Shown: positions 31,955 to 38,986 of the stretch, piece by piece
Layout of the letters: each line of letters starts with the position of its first letter
Position numbering within the stretch: position 1 is the first letter of the stretch
Source: Anaerolineae bacterium
GTDB taxonomy: Bacteria > Chloroflexota > Anaerolineae > Promineifilales > Promineifilaceae
NCBI GenBank assembly: GCA_020848035.1
Contig: JADLAX010000058.1
Location: forward strand, 37,088 to 101,087
Direction: 5' to 3'
Length of the DNA: 64,000 nt
Program-made: the position numbers and the translations under genes
The notes under the pieces: generated by a model
What the model was told of the DNA's origin: nothing
Databases searched by the model: none
Seen by the model: only the letters and a program-made list of their open reading frames with translations

Positions 31955-33088
31955 TTAGCGGCCAAAGTGCATCGGCATGATGATGTGCACAAAATCGTTG
32001 TCGCCCACCGGCTTGATGACGCCCGGCTCCATCGGATTGGTTGTTTCCAGGGCCACCTGCGGCGTGTCAATGACGCTCAGCACGTCGGTCATGTACTTCA
32101 CGTTGAAGGCTATTTCGATCGGATCACCATTGACATCGGCGTCAATTGGGGCAATAGAATCGCCCGTTTCCGTGCTGGTGGCGGCAATCGTAGCCGAGCC
32201 AGGGCTCAGGTCGTCACCGGGGTCAATGCGGACGCGGGCCGTGTGGCTGGATTCGCGGGCAAAAATCTCGGCCCGCTTGCAGGCGCTGCGGAATTCGGCC
32301 GTGCTCAGCACAGTGCGCGTCAGGTTCTTTTTGGGGATGATTGGCGTGTAGTCGGGGAAGGTCTCGTTGATGAGCTGCGACACCAGCACCACGTTGTCCA
32401 TATCAAACACAATCTGGTTGCGCCCTTCCGGCAGCGAAATGTACACCGCGTCGTTGTCCTCGTTGGCGATGCGCGCCAGCTCCATCAGCGCCCGGGCGGG
32501 TACGATGATGTCGATCGGTTTTTCCACGTAGCCGGGGATGTGGGCCGAACGCAGCGACAGGCGGAAGCCGTCGGTGGCGGCCATCAGCATCTTGCTCTGC
32601 TCAAAATGAGTGGAGACGCCGGTGAGGGTGGGGCGGGTGTCGTCGGTGGCGGCGGCCATGGCCACCTGGCTGATCATTTGTTTGAGAACGGCCGTTTCTA
32701 CCCGAATCCGGTTGTTTTGATCTGGCTGCGGCACCAGGGGGAATTCCTGCGCGTCGATGCCTTTGATGTTGGCCTCGGTACGGCCGCACGTCACGTGGAT
32801 TGTCTGGTTTTGCTCGTTCAGGTTCAGATCCACCCGGTCTTGCGGCAGCGCCCCAACCAGATCGCTAAAGGTGCGGGCGGGCACGGTGACCGAGCCTTCC
32901 TCTTCCACCTTGGCCCCAATCCAGGCCGTAATCACAATCTCTAAATTGGTGGCCGACAGCTTGAGACGGCCGTTGTCGGTCTCTAGCAGCACATTGGCCA
33001 AAACAGGCAGCATAGAGCGTGTGCTCACCGCCCGACTGACGATATTTAACCCTTTTGCCAAGTTTTCTTGCAGACAGGAAACCTTCAT
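31955..33088 (-). CDS. dnaN: DNA polymerase III subunit beta (sliding clamp)
   Basis: A 377-aa clamp of normal length. It starts MKVSCLQENLAKGLNIVSRAVSTRSMLPVLANVLLE and shows the three repeated clamp domains (NLEIVITAWIGA, ALPQDRVDLNLNEQNQTIHVTCG, TLTGVSTHFEQSKMLMAATDGFRLS, then the tail KPVGDNDFVHIIMPM). The clamp ring tethers replicative polymerase to DNA. dnaA, recF and gyrB, the usual neighbours, are absent. GAGAGAGGG lies 5 nt before the ATG. Confidence 0.96.
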   Translation of the reverse strand: MKVSCLQENLAKGLNIVSRAVSTRSMLPVLANVLLETDNGRLKLSATNLEIVITAWIGAKVEEEGSVTVPARTFSDLVGALPQDRVDLNLNEQNQTIHVTCGRTEANIKGIDAQEFPLVPQPDQNNRIRVETAVLKQMISQVAMAAATDDTRPTLTGVSTHFEQSKMLMAATDGFRLSLRSAHIPGYVEKPIDIIVPARALMELARIANEDNDAVYISLPEGRNQIVFDMDNVVLVSQLINETFPDYTPIIPKKNLTRTVLSTAEFRSACKRAEIFARESSHTARVRIDPGDDLSPGSATIAATSTETGDSIAPIDADVNGDPIEIAFNVKYMTDVLSVIDTPQVALETTNPMEPGVIKPVGDNDFVHIIMPMHFGR

Positions 33089-33141
33089 TGCGACCCTCTC
33101 TCAAAGTTTTGTTGTAATACCCCGCATGTGAAGCTGTGGCT

Positions 33142-33170
33142 AGTATACAGGAACGCGGCGCTCAGGGCAA
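33142..33170 (-). promoter_or_regulatory. Promoter of dnaN
   Basis: Reading the minus strand: TTGCCC (33170-33165), 17-nt spacer, TATACT (33147-33142), about 50 nt before the start codon. Confidence 0.75.
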
Positions 33171-33275
33171 GACGAGAGTATGGCAAAAGGGTCTATGACC
33201 AGGTCAATCGTTTTGCTGGACACGGTATTTATGCCCCCGGAAAAGCAAAATAGAACGCAGATAACGCAGATTTAA

Positions 33276-33322
33276 TAGCCCGGTAGGGCTTCCCTAACTA
33301 GCCGGGTGGCTTCAGCCCGGGT
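33276..33322. repeat. TAGCCCGGTAGGGCTTCCC repeat, copy 1
   Basis: Matches 38800-38843 over about 44 nt with scattered changes; GCCCGG and CCGGGT arms form a hairpin. Together with CGCAGATAACGCAGATTT at about 33257 it fills the gap between the flavoprotein gene and the dnaN promoter. Confidence 0.8.
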
Positions 33323-33362
33323 GGGCAAATACGCACGATGTCCCAAAATGGACCTATCTCTT

Positions 33363-34589
33363 TTAATTGCGGCCAAGCCACTTCACCGCCCCCATCCCAG
33401 CGGCGCGGCCCGTGGCAAAACAGGCGGTGAGCAAATAACCGCCCGTCGGTGCTTCCCAATCCAGCATTTCGCCCGCGCAAAAAACGCCGGGCAGCGCCCG
33501 CAGCATCAGCAACTCATCCAGGGCGGCAAAGGTGATACCGCCCGCTGTGCTGATGGCTTCGGCCAACGGCCGTATCCTCGTCAGCGTCACCGGCAGCGCT
33601 TTGATCGCTGCTGCCAGCTTGGGTGGATCGGCAAAATCGGCCGCTGGCACTATCTCGCGCAGCAGGCCCACCTTGGCCCCCTTGAGGTGCAGGCGGCTCT
33701 GCAAATGGCTGGCCAGCGAGCGCGAACCGCGCGGCTTGGCCAGCTGGTTGGCAATCTCTGCTTCGCTCTTGTCCGGCAGCAAATCGAGGGTGAAGGTAGC
33801 CTGGCCAGCGGCGAAAATCGCATCCCGCAGCCCCGCCGACGCCGCGTAAATCAGGCTGCCCTCCACCCCGGTTTCAGTGATGACAAATTCGCCGCGCTGG
33901 TGGAAGTTTTGGTGGTGCAGTACGGCCGTTTTCACCGGCACGCCCGCAAATTTCTCCCGAAAATAATCGCTCCAGCCCACATCAAAACCGCAGTTGGCGG
34001 GCCGCAGCGGGGCAATGTCTACGCCGTGCGCCGCCAGCAGTGGCACCCAACCACCATCGGAACCCAGTCTGGGCCAGCTGGCCCCACCCAGCGCCAAAAT
34101 CACCGCGTCGGCATGCACGAATTTTTCGCCGTCGGGGCTGGCAAAACGCAAAGCGCCCGCCTCGTCCCAGCCCAGCCAGCGGTGCTGCATCTGGAACTGC
34201 ACCCCGGAGGCGCGCAGCCGCTTGAGCCAGGCGCGCAGCAGCGGCGCGGCTTTCATCTCGGCAGGAAAGACGCGCCCCGAGGTGCCGACAAACGTTTCGA
34301 TGCCCAGGTCGTGTACCCAGGCGCGCAGCTCGTTCGGGCCAAAGTTGGTGAGAAATGGTTGGAGGTGGGGTTGGGAACGGCCGTATCGCCCCACAAATTG
34401 TTCAAATGGCTCCGAGTGGGTAATGTTCAACCCACCACGCCCGGCCAGCAAAAATTTGCGCCCCACCGAGCGCATCCCGTCGTACACGGTGACGGCCACG
34501 CCGGCCTGCGCCAGCTGCTCGGCGGCCATCAAGCCAGCCGGGCCACCGCCTATCACGACGGCGGTAGGAATATAGCTTGTTGAAGACAT
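33363..34589 (-). CDS. HI0933/TIGR03862-type flavoprotein
   Basis: A 408-aa NAD(P)/FAD-dependent oxidoreductase. The FAD site AVVIGGGPAGLMAAEQLAQAGVAVTVYD opens the protein, followed by SVGRKFLLAGRGGLNITHSEP, the HI0933 family signature. Late motifs AGGITFAALDELLMLRALPGVFCAGEMLDWEAPTGGYLL match the family C-terminus. Function of this widespread family is not settled. ATG 34589 gives the normal length; a frame from 34652 adds 21 residues and has no ribosome site either. Confidence 0.9.
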   Translation of the reverse strand: MSSTSYIPTAVVIGGGPAGLMAAEQLAQAGVAVTVYDGMRSVGRKFLLAGRGGLNITHSEPFEQFVGRYGRSQPHLQPFLTNFGPNELRAWVHDLGIETFVGTSGRVFPAEMKAAPLLRAWLKRLRASGVQFQMQHRWLGWDEAGALRFASPDGEKFVHADAVILALGGASWPRLGSDGGWVPLLAAHGVDIAPLRPANCGFDVGWSDYFREKFAGVPVKTAVLHHQNFHQRGEFVITETGVEGSLIYAASAGLRDAIFAAGQATFTLDLLPDKSEAEIANQLAKPRGSRSLASHLQSRLHLKGAKVGLLREIVPAADFADPPKLAAAIKALPVTLTRIRPLAEAISTAGGITFAALDELLMLRALPGVFCAGEMLDWEAPTGGYLLTACFATGRAAGMGAVKWLGRN

Positions 34590-34647
34590 GATCGGAGAAA
34601 ACAAAGAGTATTGGACCACAACAATTCGTGCGCCTTGATGATTGATA

Positions 34648-34706
34648 ATCAAAGATTACGCAGATTGAAAAGATAAAAAATCTGATAAATCTGCGCAATC
34701 TTTGAT
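34648..34706. repeat. AAAGATTACGCAGATT inverted repeat
   Basis: ATCAAAGATTACGCAGATT faces AAATCTGCGCAATCTTTGAT. Same family as 21964-22027. A further TTCGTGTAAATTCGCG stretch follows near 34758. Confidence 0.83.
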
Positions 34707-34791
34707 AAAAGCCTTTGTCAAACACACTATTTGTGGATGCACCATTTTTTATTACTGCTTCGTGTAAATTCGCGACATTCGCGGCAAAGTC

Positions 34792-35346
34792 TCATGCCGT
34801 CCAACCGGTGCAGGTGGCCCAGGTTTGCGCCGCATCCCAAATGAGGTCGTACACCGGGTCTTTGATGTCATAGTACGCTGCCACGTCGTCGCCGTGGTGT
34901 TTGGCCAGCTGCCGCTTGATAATTTCCACCACCTGAGCCGACCTGGGATGCGCCCGCAAATAATCGCGGAAGAGCAGCGGGTAGCGCTGGTTGGGCTGGC
35001 CCGCGACCCGCACATGAATGTTAGCCCGGCGCTGGCCCTCAGGCTGGATGAAGAGGAACTTTTGCCACTTTTCCGGCGCGGGATCTTCGCCAGGCGGCAC
35101 GTGATCGCTCACCGCCTCGCGGAACTGCTGGAAACCAGCGGCGAGCAGCGCCTGCCGCACGTCTTCGCTGAGGGCGGCGACGGTGACCTGGACGTCAATC
35201 ACGTCCTTGGCCCCCAACCCCGGCACCGAGGTCGAGCCAATGTGGTCAATCCGCAGCGCCAGCGGCCCCAAGGCAGCGGCCAGCGCTGCCTGAATTTGGT
35301 TAAATTCCTGGGGCCAACGGCCGTTGTACGGCAAAATCGTTATCAA
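34792..35346 (-). CDS. GrpB family protein (nucleotidyltransferase fold)
   Basis: A 184-aa COG2320/GrpB protein: LPYNGRWPQEFNQIQAALAAAL, then IDHIGSTSVPGLGAKDVIDVQVTV, which holds the GS and DxD pair of the polymerase-beta nucleotidyltransferase fold. The fold suggests nucleotide transfer; the family is little studied. The start TTG 35346 has GAGGAA 6 nt ahead; a TTG at 35394 overlaps the HEPN gene's stop and has none. It lies 37 nt behind the HEPN gene, so an MNT-HEPN-GrpB operon is likely. Confidence 0.85.
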   Translation of the reverse strand: MITILPYNGRWPQEFNQIQAALAAALGPLALRIDHIGSTSVPGLGAKDVIDVQVTVAALSEDVRQALLAAGFQQFREAVSDHVPPGEDPAPEKWQKFLFIQPEGQRRANIHVRVAGQPNQRYPLLFRDYLRAHPRSAQVVEIIKRQLAKHHGDDVAAYYDIKDPVYDLIWDAAQTWATCTGWTA

Positions 35347-35383
35347 ATTTAATTCCTCAACTTCAATAAAAAAAGGGAGGCAC

Positions 35384-35770
35384 CTAAAGCCCAAGCAAGT
35401 TGTTAACGGCGTTCAAGAACTTCTCGGCAGCCTGAATGGCACGTTCAGCTTGTTCTTCATTGACGCGCACAGTGCCACCATAATCGCCAATGTTGCGAAT
35501 CTCGAACAGCCAGTTCAAATTTTTGCCGTGCTCCTTATCCAGTTTCCCCGTTTTCACAAAGCGCTGATGAATAGAGGCGATCACGCCGCTGTGCTTACTA
35601 AAATCGAGGTTTTCATGGAGCAATACGGCCGTTGCGCCATAAAAAGCAGCGTAGTAGGCACGAGAAGCGGCAAAATCATGAAAGCCAGATTGGTTAAGGC
35701 TTTTCGCCGCCTGAACGGATTGCGCCGCTCTTTGCAAATTTGCCGCAATTTCTGGCGCATTCAGCGACAT
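35384..35770 (-). CDS. HEPN-domain protein (toxin-side partner of the MNT gene)
   Basis: A 128-aa HEPN protein of the COG1895 type: SRAYYAAFYGATAVLLHE, FSKHSGVIASIHQRFVKTGKL and LFEIRNIGDYG. The usual RNase motif R-x4-6-H is here R-N-I-G-D-Y, as in this subgroup, so RNase activity is uncertain. It overlaps the upstream MNT gene by one base (TGATG), which indicates translational coupling. In known pairs the MNT nucleotidyltransferase modifies or blocks the HEPN toxin. Confidence 0.87.
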   Translation of the reverse strand: MSLNAPEIAANLQRAAQSVQAAKSLNQSGFHDFAASRAYYAAFYGATAVLLHENLDFSKHSGVIASIHQRFVKTGKLDKEHGKNLNWLFEIRNIGDYGGTVRVNEEQAERAIQAAEKFLNAVNNLLGL

Positions 35771-36102
35771 CAGACGGCAACCCCTTCGCGTTTGGCATTG
35801 CGATAAAGCTGGATAGCACCGGATTCGTATTCTTTGGCGAGAACGGGGCGGGCCGAGATGAGATGCGTCGATTGCAACTGAATTGGGTAGAGCAAATCAA
35901 TAATCTGGCGCAATTCGTCAAAATAATCAAAAGGTTGGTTGAGTAATACCAGCAGATCAATGTCGCTTTGCTCTTTGTTTTCCCGTCGGGCCACCGAACC
36001 GTACAAAATGACATTTTCCAGATTGGGGCCATAATAATTTCCCAGTAGCTTTTTGCACTGCTGAACCAGTTCCCCAGTTGTAATCGTTGGTTGGGCCATC
36101 AT
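35770..36102 (-). CDS. MNT-type nucleotidyltransferase antitoxin
   Basis: A 110-aa minimal nucleotidyltransferase with the signature YGSVARRENKEQSDIDLLVLL (GSxAR then DxD). In MNT-HEPN systems this protein is the antitoxin. AAGGATGG lies about 8 nt ahead of ATG 36102; the longer frame to 36159 is unlikely. First gene of the cluster, reading leftward. Confidence 0.88.
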   Translation of the reverse strand: MMAQPTITTGELVQQCKKLLGNYYGPNLENVILYGSVARRENKEQSDIDLLVLLNQPFDYFDELRQIIDLLYPIQLQSTHLISARPVLAKEYESGAIQLYRNAKREGVAV

Positions 36103-36166
36103 CTTGATCCATCCTTTTTGCTGAGACGGTTGCATTATAGCAGATAGTAGAAGCGACAAATCAAGC

Positions 36167-38746
36167 TTACTGCAACACGGGCAGCGTCAGATAGTTGTCC
36201 GGCACAAAGAGGCTGCCTTCCGTCGTGCCTTGCGGGGCGATCTGGCGCAGACGGCCGTTCAACTCCCCTTCTCTCATCTTCCCCGCCAAGGCCAACCGGA
36301 ATGCCTCTGTAACCTGGCTGACCTGTTCGGCCGTTTCGTGCACAAACTCCAGCCGGTAGTGGCCAATGCCCGCCCGGAGCCAATCGGCCAGATGGGCCGC
36401 GCCGGTTTGCGCTTCCGCGCCAAAGACGGTATTGCGGCAGCCCACATCGGCCATCACGGGATGGGAACGGCCGTGCACATCGCGCAGCGCCACTTTGTGC
36501 GTTTCGCACGGGGTGCCGCAATCTTTATAGCTGGTGCCCGTGGACAAAAAGCGGCAAAAGACGCAGTGCTCGGTGTGGAAGACGGGCAGGTGATGGTAGG
36601 CGATCACTTCCAGGCGGTCAGGGCCAACGGCCGTTGCCAGGGCCGCAATTTGCGCCGCGTTCAGGTCGTGCGTGGGGGCCAGTCGCGCCAGCCCCAGGTT
36701 AAAAAAGGTGTGGGCCGACAAAACATTGGCGGCGTTGAGACTGAAATCCCCGTGCAGCGGCTGAGCCGATTGGCCTTGCAGCGCGTTCAACAGGCCAGTC
36801 GAGCGCACCAAAATGGCGCACTCCAGCCGCCGCAAAAAGTTGACGATGCGCTGTTCGTCCGGCTTGAGGATGCGCGGGCTGGCGACCCGCGCCTCGATAC
36901 CCGCTGCCTGCACCTGCTCGACCGCCGGGCGCAGGCCGTACAAATCCAGGTAATCCAGGGTGATGCTGGCGGGCTGCACGGCGAGGGCGGCGCTGAGCTG
37001 GTCCGGGGTGCGGACGAGGAGGTGGAGGAAGGGGGAATGGTGAATGGTTAATGGTAAATGGTGAATGGTTTGGCGCGCTTGGGTGAGTACGGCCGTTGGC
37101 TCATGAATCTCAATTGTGGGTGGGGCGGCTTGTTGGGCTTGCAGCTGTTCAACGGCGTCGCGACGCAGGGTGTTGAGCAGCGAGGCCGGGGCAAAGGGAC
37201 GGCCGTTCAGTTCCAGCGTCAGGTTGGCCAATTCGTACGGCGTGTTACCCAGGCGGCCCAGCTGCTCGCGGGCAAATTCCAGGCTCAGTGACTGGTTGCG
37301 GGCCGCAGGCAGCGGCTCTGGCGATTGCACGGTGACACAAACGTGCGGCTGCTCGTCGAGCGTCCAGGTCAGCGTCAGCGGCTGGCCTTCGTGGGCGGTG
37401 ATGTGGAGGGAAAGCGGCCGTTTCTGCACCGGTTGGCTGGCCTGGGTAAATGGTTTCGCCGCCTTCTCCAGCTCCGGGTCATGCGTGCGCCACACCCAAT
37501 CCCCTGGGCGAATCCGACTGAAGTTGATCTGCCCGTTGCCAAACTTCAACTCAACGAGAAGTTTTTGCCGCGAATTACGCGAATTTTCGCGAATTTTAGA
37601 AGTCAAATCTGCGTCATCTGCGTTTATCTTCGTCCCATTCACTTCGTAAACAAAGCCGCCTTCTTCCGGCTCGGCCGGGCTGCGCCAGTTGGCGGCGTCG
37701 AAGACCAGGCCGTCGCCCGGCTTGATCGGCGCGATGGCTGTGGCAGGTTCCGGTGTGATGAGCACCCCATCGGCCAGCACACGCTGCACGACGCCCACTT
37801 TGACGCCGCGATGGGTGGGGGAACGGCCGTTCACCACCGTCTGATGATTGGTACCCGACACAAAATGCGCCCCCAGCCCACGCGAATACACCTGGGTGAG
37901 CTGGATTTCTTCAACGGGGTCGATGGGGTGGGAACGGCCGTGCCACGCCGCATCCACCGCCTGCCGGTACGCTTTGGTCGTCAGCGCCACGTAGTTGGCA
38001 TCCTTGTACCGCCCCTCAATTTTCAGCGCCGAGATGCCAATGTCCACAATCTCGGGAATCTGGTGCAGGGCGTACAAATCGCCGGGGGAGAGCAAATAGC
38101 GGGCGTCGCCCAGCGGCTTGAGCTGATCATCCACAATCAGCTCGTACGGCAGGCGGCACGCCTGGGCACATTGACCCCGGTTGGCGCTGCGCCCGCCCCA
38201 CGCCTCGGAAGAGAAACATTGGCCGGAGTAAGAAACACACAGCGCCCCGTGCACAAACATCTCCAGCTCGCAGCTGGTGGCGGCGCGAATGGCCCGCACC
38301 TCGTCCAGCGACAGCTCCCGCGCCATGACGACGCGGCTGACGCCAAACTGCTGCGCCAGGGTGATGCCCTCGGCGCTAGTAATACTCATCTGCGTGCTGC
38401 CGTGGATGGCCAGGTCGGGCGCAATCTGCCGCGCCAGCTGGGCCACGGCCACATCCTGCACGATGATGCTGTCTGCCCCCGCCGCGGCGATGTCCGCCAG
38501 GGCGCGCACCGCCTCGTCCAGCTCGTGGTCAAACACCAGCGTGTTGAAGGTGACGTACCCCTTCACGCCGCGCCGGTGCAGCGTTTGCATCACGTCGGGC
38601 AGCTCCGTGAGGGTAAAGCCCACCTTGGCCCGGGCGGTGAAATGCGTCAGGCCAAAATAGACCGCGTCGGCTCCGGCCTCGATGGCCGCGTGCAGCTGCG
38701 GCCAATACCCGGCCGGGCTCATGATTTCGGGTTTGTGTTGCGCCAT
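36167..38746 (-). CDS. U32 family peptidase / collagenase-like protein with DUF3656
   Basis: An 859-aa protein of the YhbU/RlhA type: KPEIMSPAGYWPQLHAAIEAGADAVYFGL (barrel start), LEMFVHGALCVSYSGQCFSSEAWGGRSANRGQCAQACRLPYEL (the Cys-rich U32 signature) and ISALKIEGRYKDANYVALTTKAYRQAVD. Known members modify tRNA/rRNA (hydroxylation) with an Fe-S cluster rather than cleave protein. A second, shorter U32-like half follows with CVFCRFLSTG and CRNTVFGAEAQTGA. It is longer than typical (about 650-800 aa), partly because two repeat-derived segments are inserted in frame. Confidence 0.9.
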   Translation of the reverse strand: MAQHKPEIMSPAGYWPQLHAAIEAGADAVYFGLTHFTARAKVGFTLTELPDVMQTLHRRGVKGYVTFNTLVFDHELDEAVRALADIAAAGADSIIVQDVAVAQLARQIAPDLAIHGSTQMSITSAEGITLAQQFGVSRVVMARELSLDEVRAIRAATSCELEMFVHGALCVSYSGQCFSSEAWGGRSANRGQCAQACRLPYELIVDDQLKPLGDARYLLSPGDLYALHQIPEIVDIGISALKIEGRYKDANYVALTTKAYRQAVDAAWHGRSHPIDPVEEIQLTQVYSRGLGAHFVSGTNHQTVVNGRSPTHRGVKVGVVQRVLADGVLITPEPATAIAPIKPGDGLVFDAANWRSPAEPEEGGFVYEVNGTKINADDADLTSKIRENSRNSRQKLLVELKFGNGQINFSRIRPGDWVWRTHDPELEKAAKPFTQASQPVQKRPLSLHITAHEGQPLTLTWTLDEQPHVCVTVQSPEPLPAARNQSLSLEFAREQLGRLGNTPYELANLTLELNGRPFAPASLLNTLRRDAVEQLQAQQAAPPTIEIHEPTAVLTQARQTIHHLPLTIHHSPFLHLLVRTPDQLSAALAVQPASITLDYLDLYGLRPAVEQVQAAGIEARVASPRILKPDEQRIVNFLRRLECAILVRSTGLLNALQGQSAQPLHGDFSLNAANVLSAHTFFNLGLARLAPTHDLNAAQIAALATAVGPDRLEVIAYHHLPVFHTEHCVFCRFLSTGTSYKDCGTPCETHKVALRDVHGRSHPVMADVGCRNTVFGAEAQTGAAHLADWLRAGIGHYRLEFVHETAEQVSQVTEAFRLALAGKMREGELNGRLRQIAPQGTTEGSLFVPDNYLTLPVLQ
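37034..37071. repeat. GGTGAATGGTTAATGG-type repeat in frame in the U32 gene
   Basis: Tandem GGTGAATGGTTAATGGTAAA units, read on the minus strand as TIHHLPLTIHHSPF, sit in the linker between the two U32 halves. Confidence 0.8.
37569..37636. repeat. CGCGAATT / CTGCGT repeat in frame in the U32 gene
   Basis: CGCGAATTACGCGAATTTTC and AAATCTGCGTCATCTGCG, which elsewhere are spacer repeats (23810-23842, 34757-34790, 25521-25549), are read here as protein (INADDADLTSKIRENSRNSR). Confidence 0.85.
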
Positions 38747-38799
38747 GCCGGGGATTTTACATCAGTTGCCCGGCAAAAGGGATGTGTGGCTCACAATTT

Positions 38800-38843
38800 A
38801 GCCCGCCAGGGCTTCCCTAACGAGCTGGGCGGCTTCAGCCCCC
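38800..38843. repeat. TAGCCCGCCAGGGCTTCCC repeat, copy 2
   Basis: Second copy of the element at 33276-33322, in the 240-nt gap between the divergent U32 and trypsin-STAND genes. Confidence 0.8.
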
Positions 38844-38858
38844 GGCGATCGCATGCGG

Positions 38859-38905
38859 CTGACGCAGATAAAAAATCAGCGTTTATCTGCGTTAATCAGC
38901 GTCCC
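38859..38905. repeat. CTGACGCAGATAAA / TTTATCTGCGTTAATCAG inverted repeat
   Basis: The arms pair around an AAATCAGCG loop. Same family as 25480-25549. Confidence 0.8.
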
Positions 38906-38986
38906 ATTTCTTCTGGTCTTGCTACCACCTGCCCTCTCTGCTACCATGTGCCCCAACATTGTTTCGACCGTTCACCAGGGAAAACC

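Noticed and set aside
31955..33362. Replication origin near dnaN
   Set aside because: No dnaA, recF or gyrB beside it and no cluster of DnaA boxes seen.
37325..38986. A 554-residue N-terminal extension of the trypsin-STAND protein
   Set aside because: It is the antisense of the U32 gene with low-complexity composition; the protease domain starts properly at 38987.
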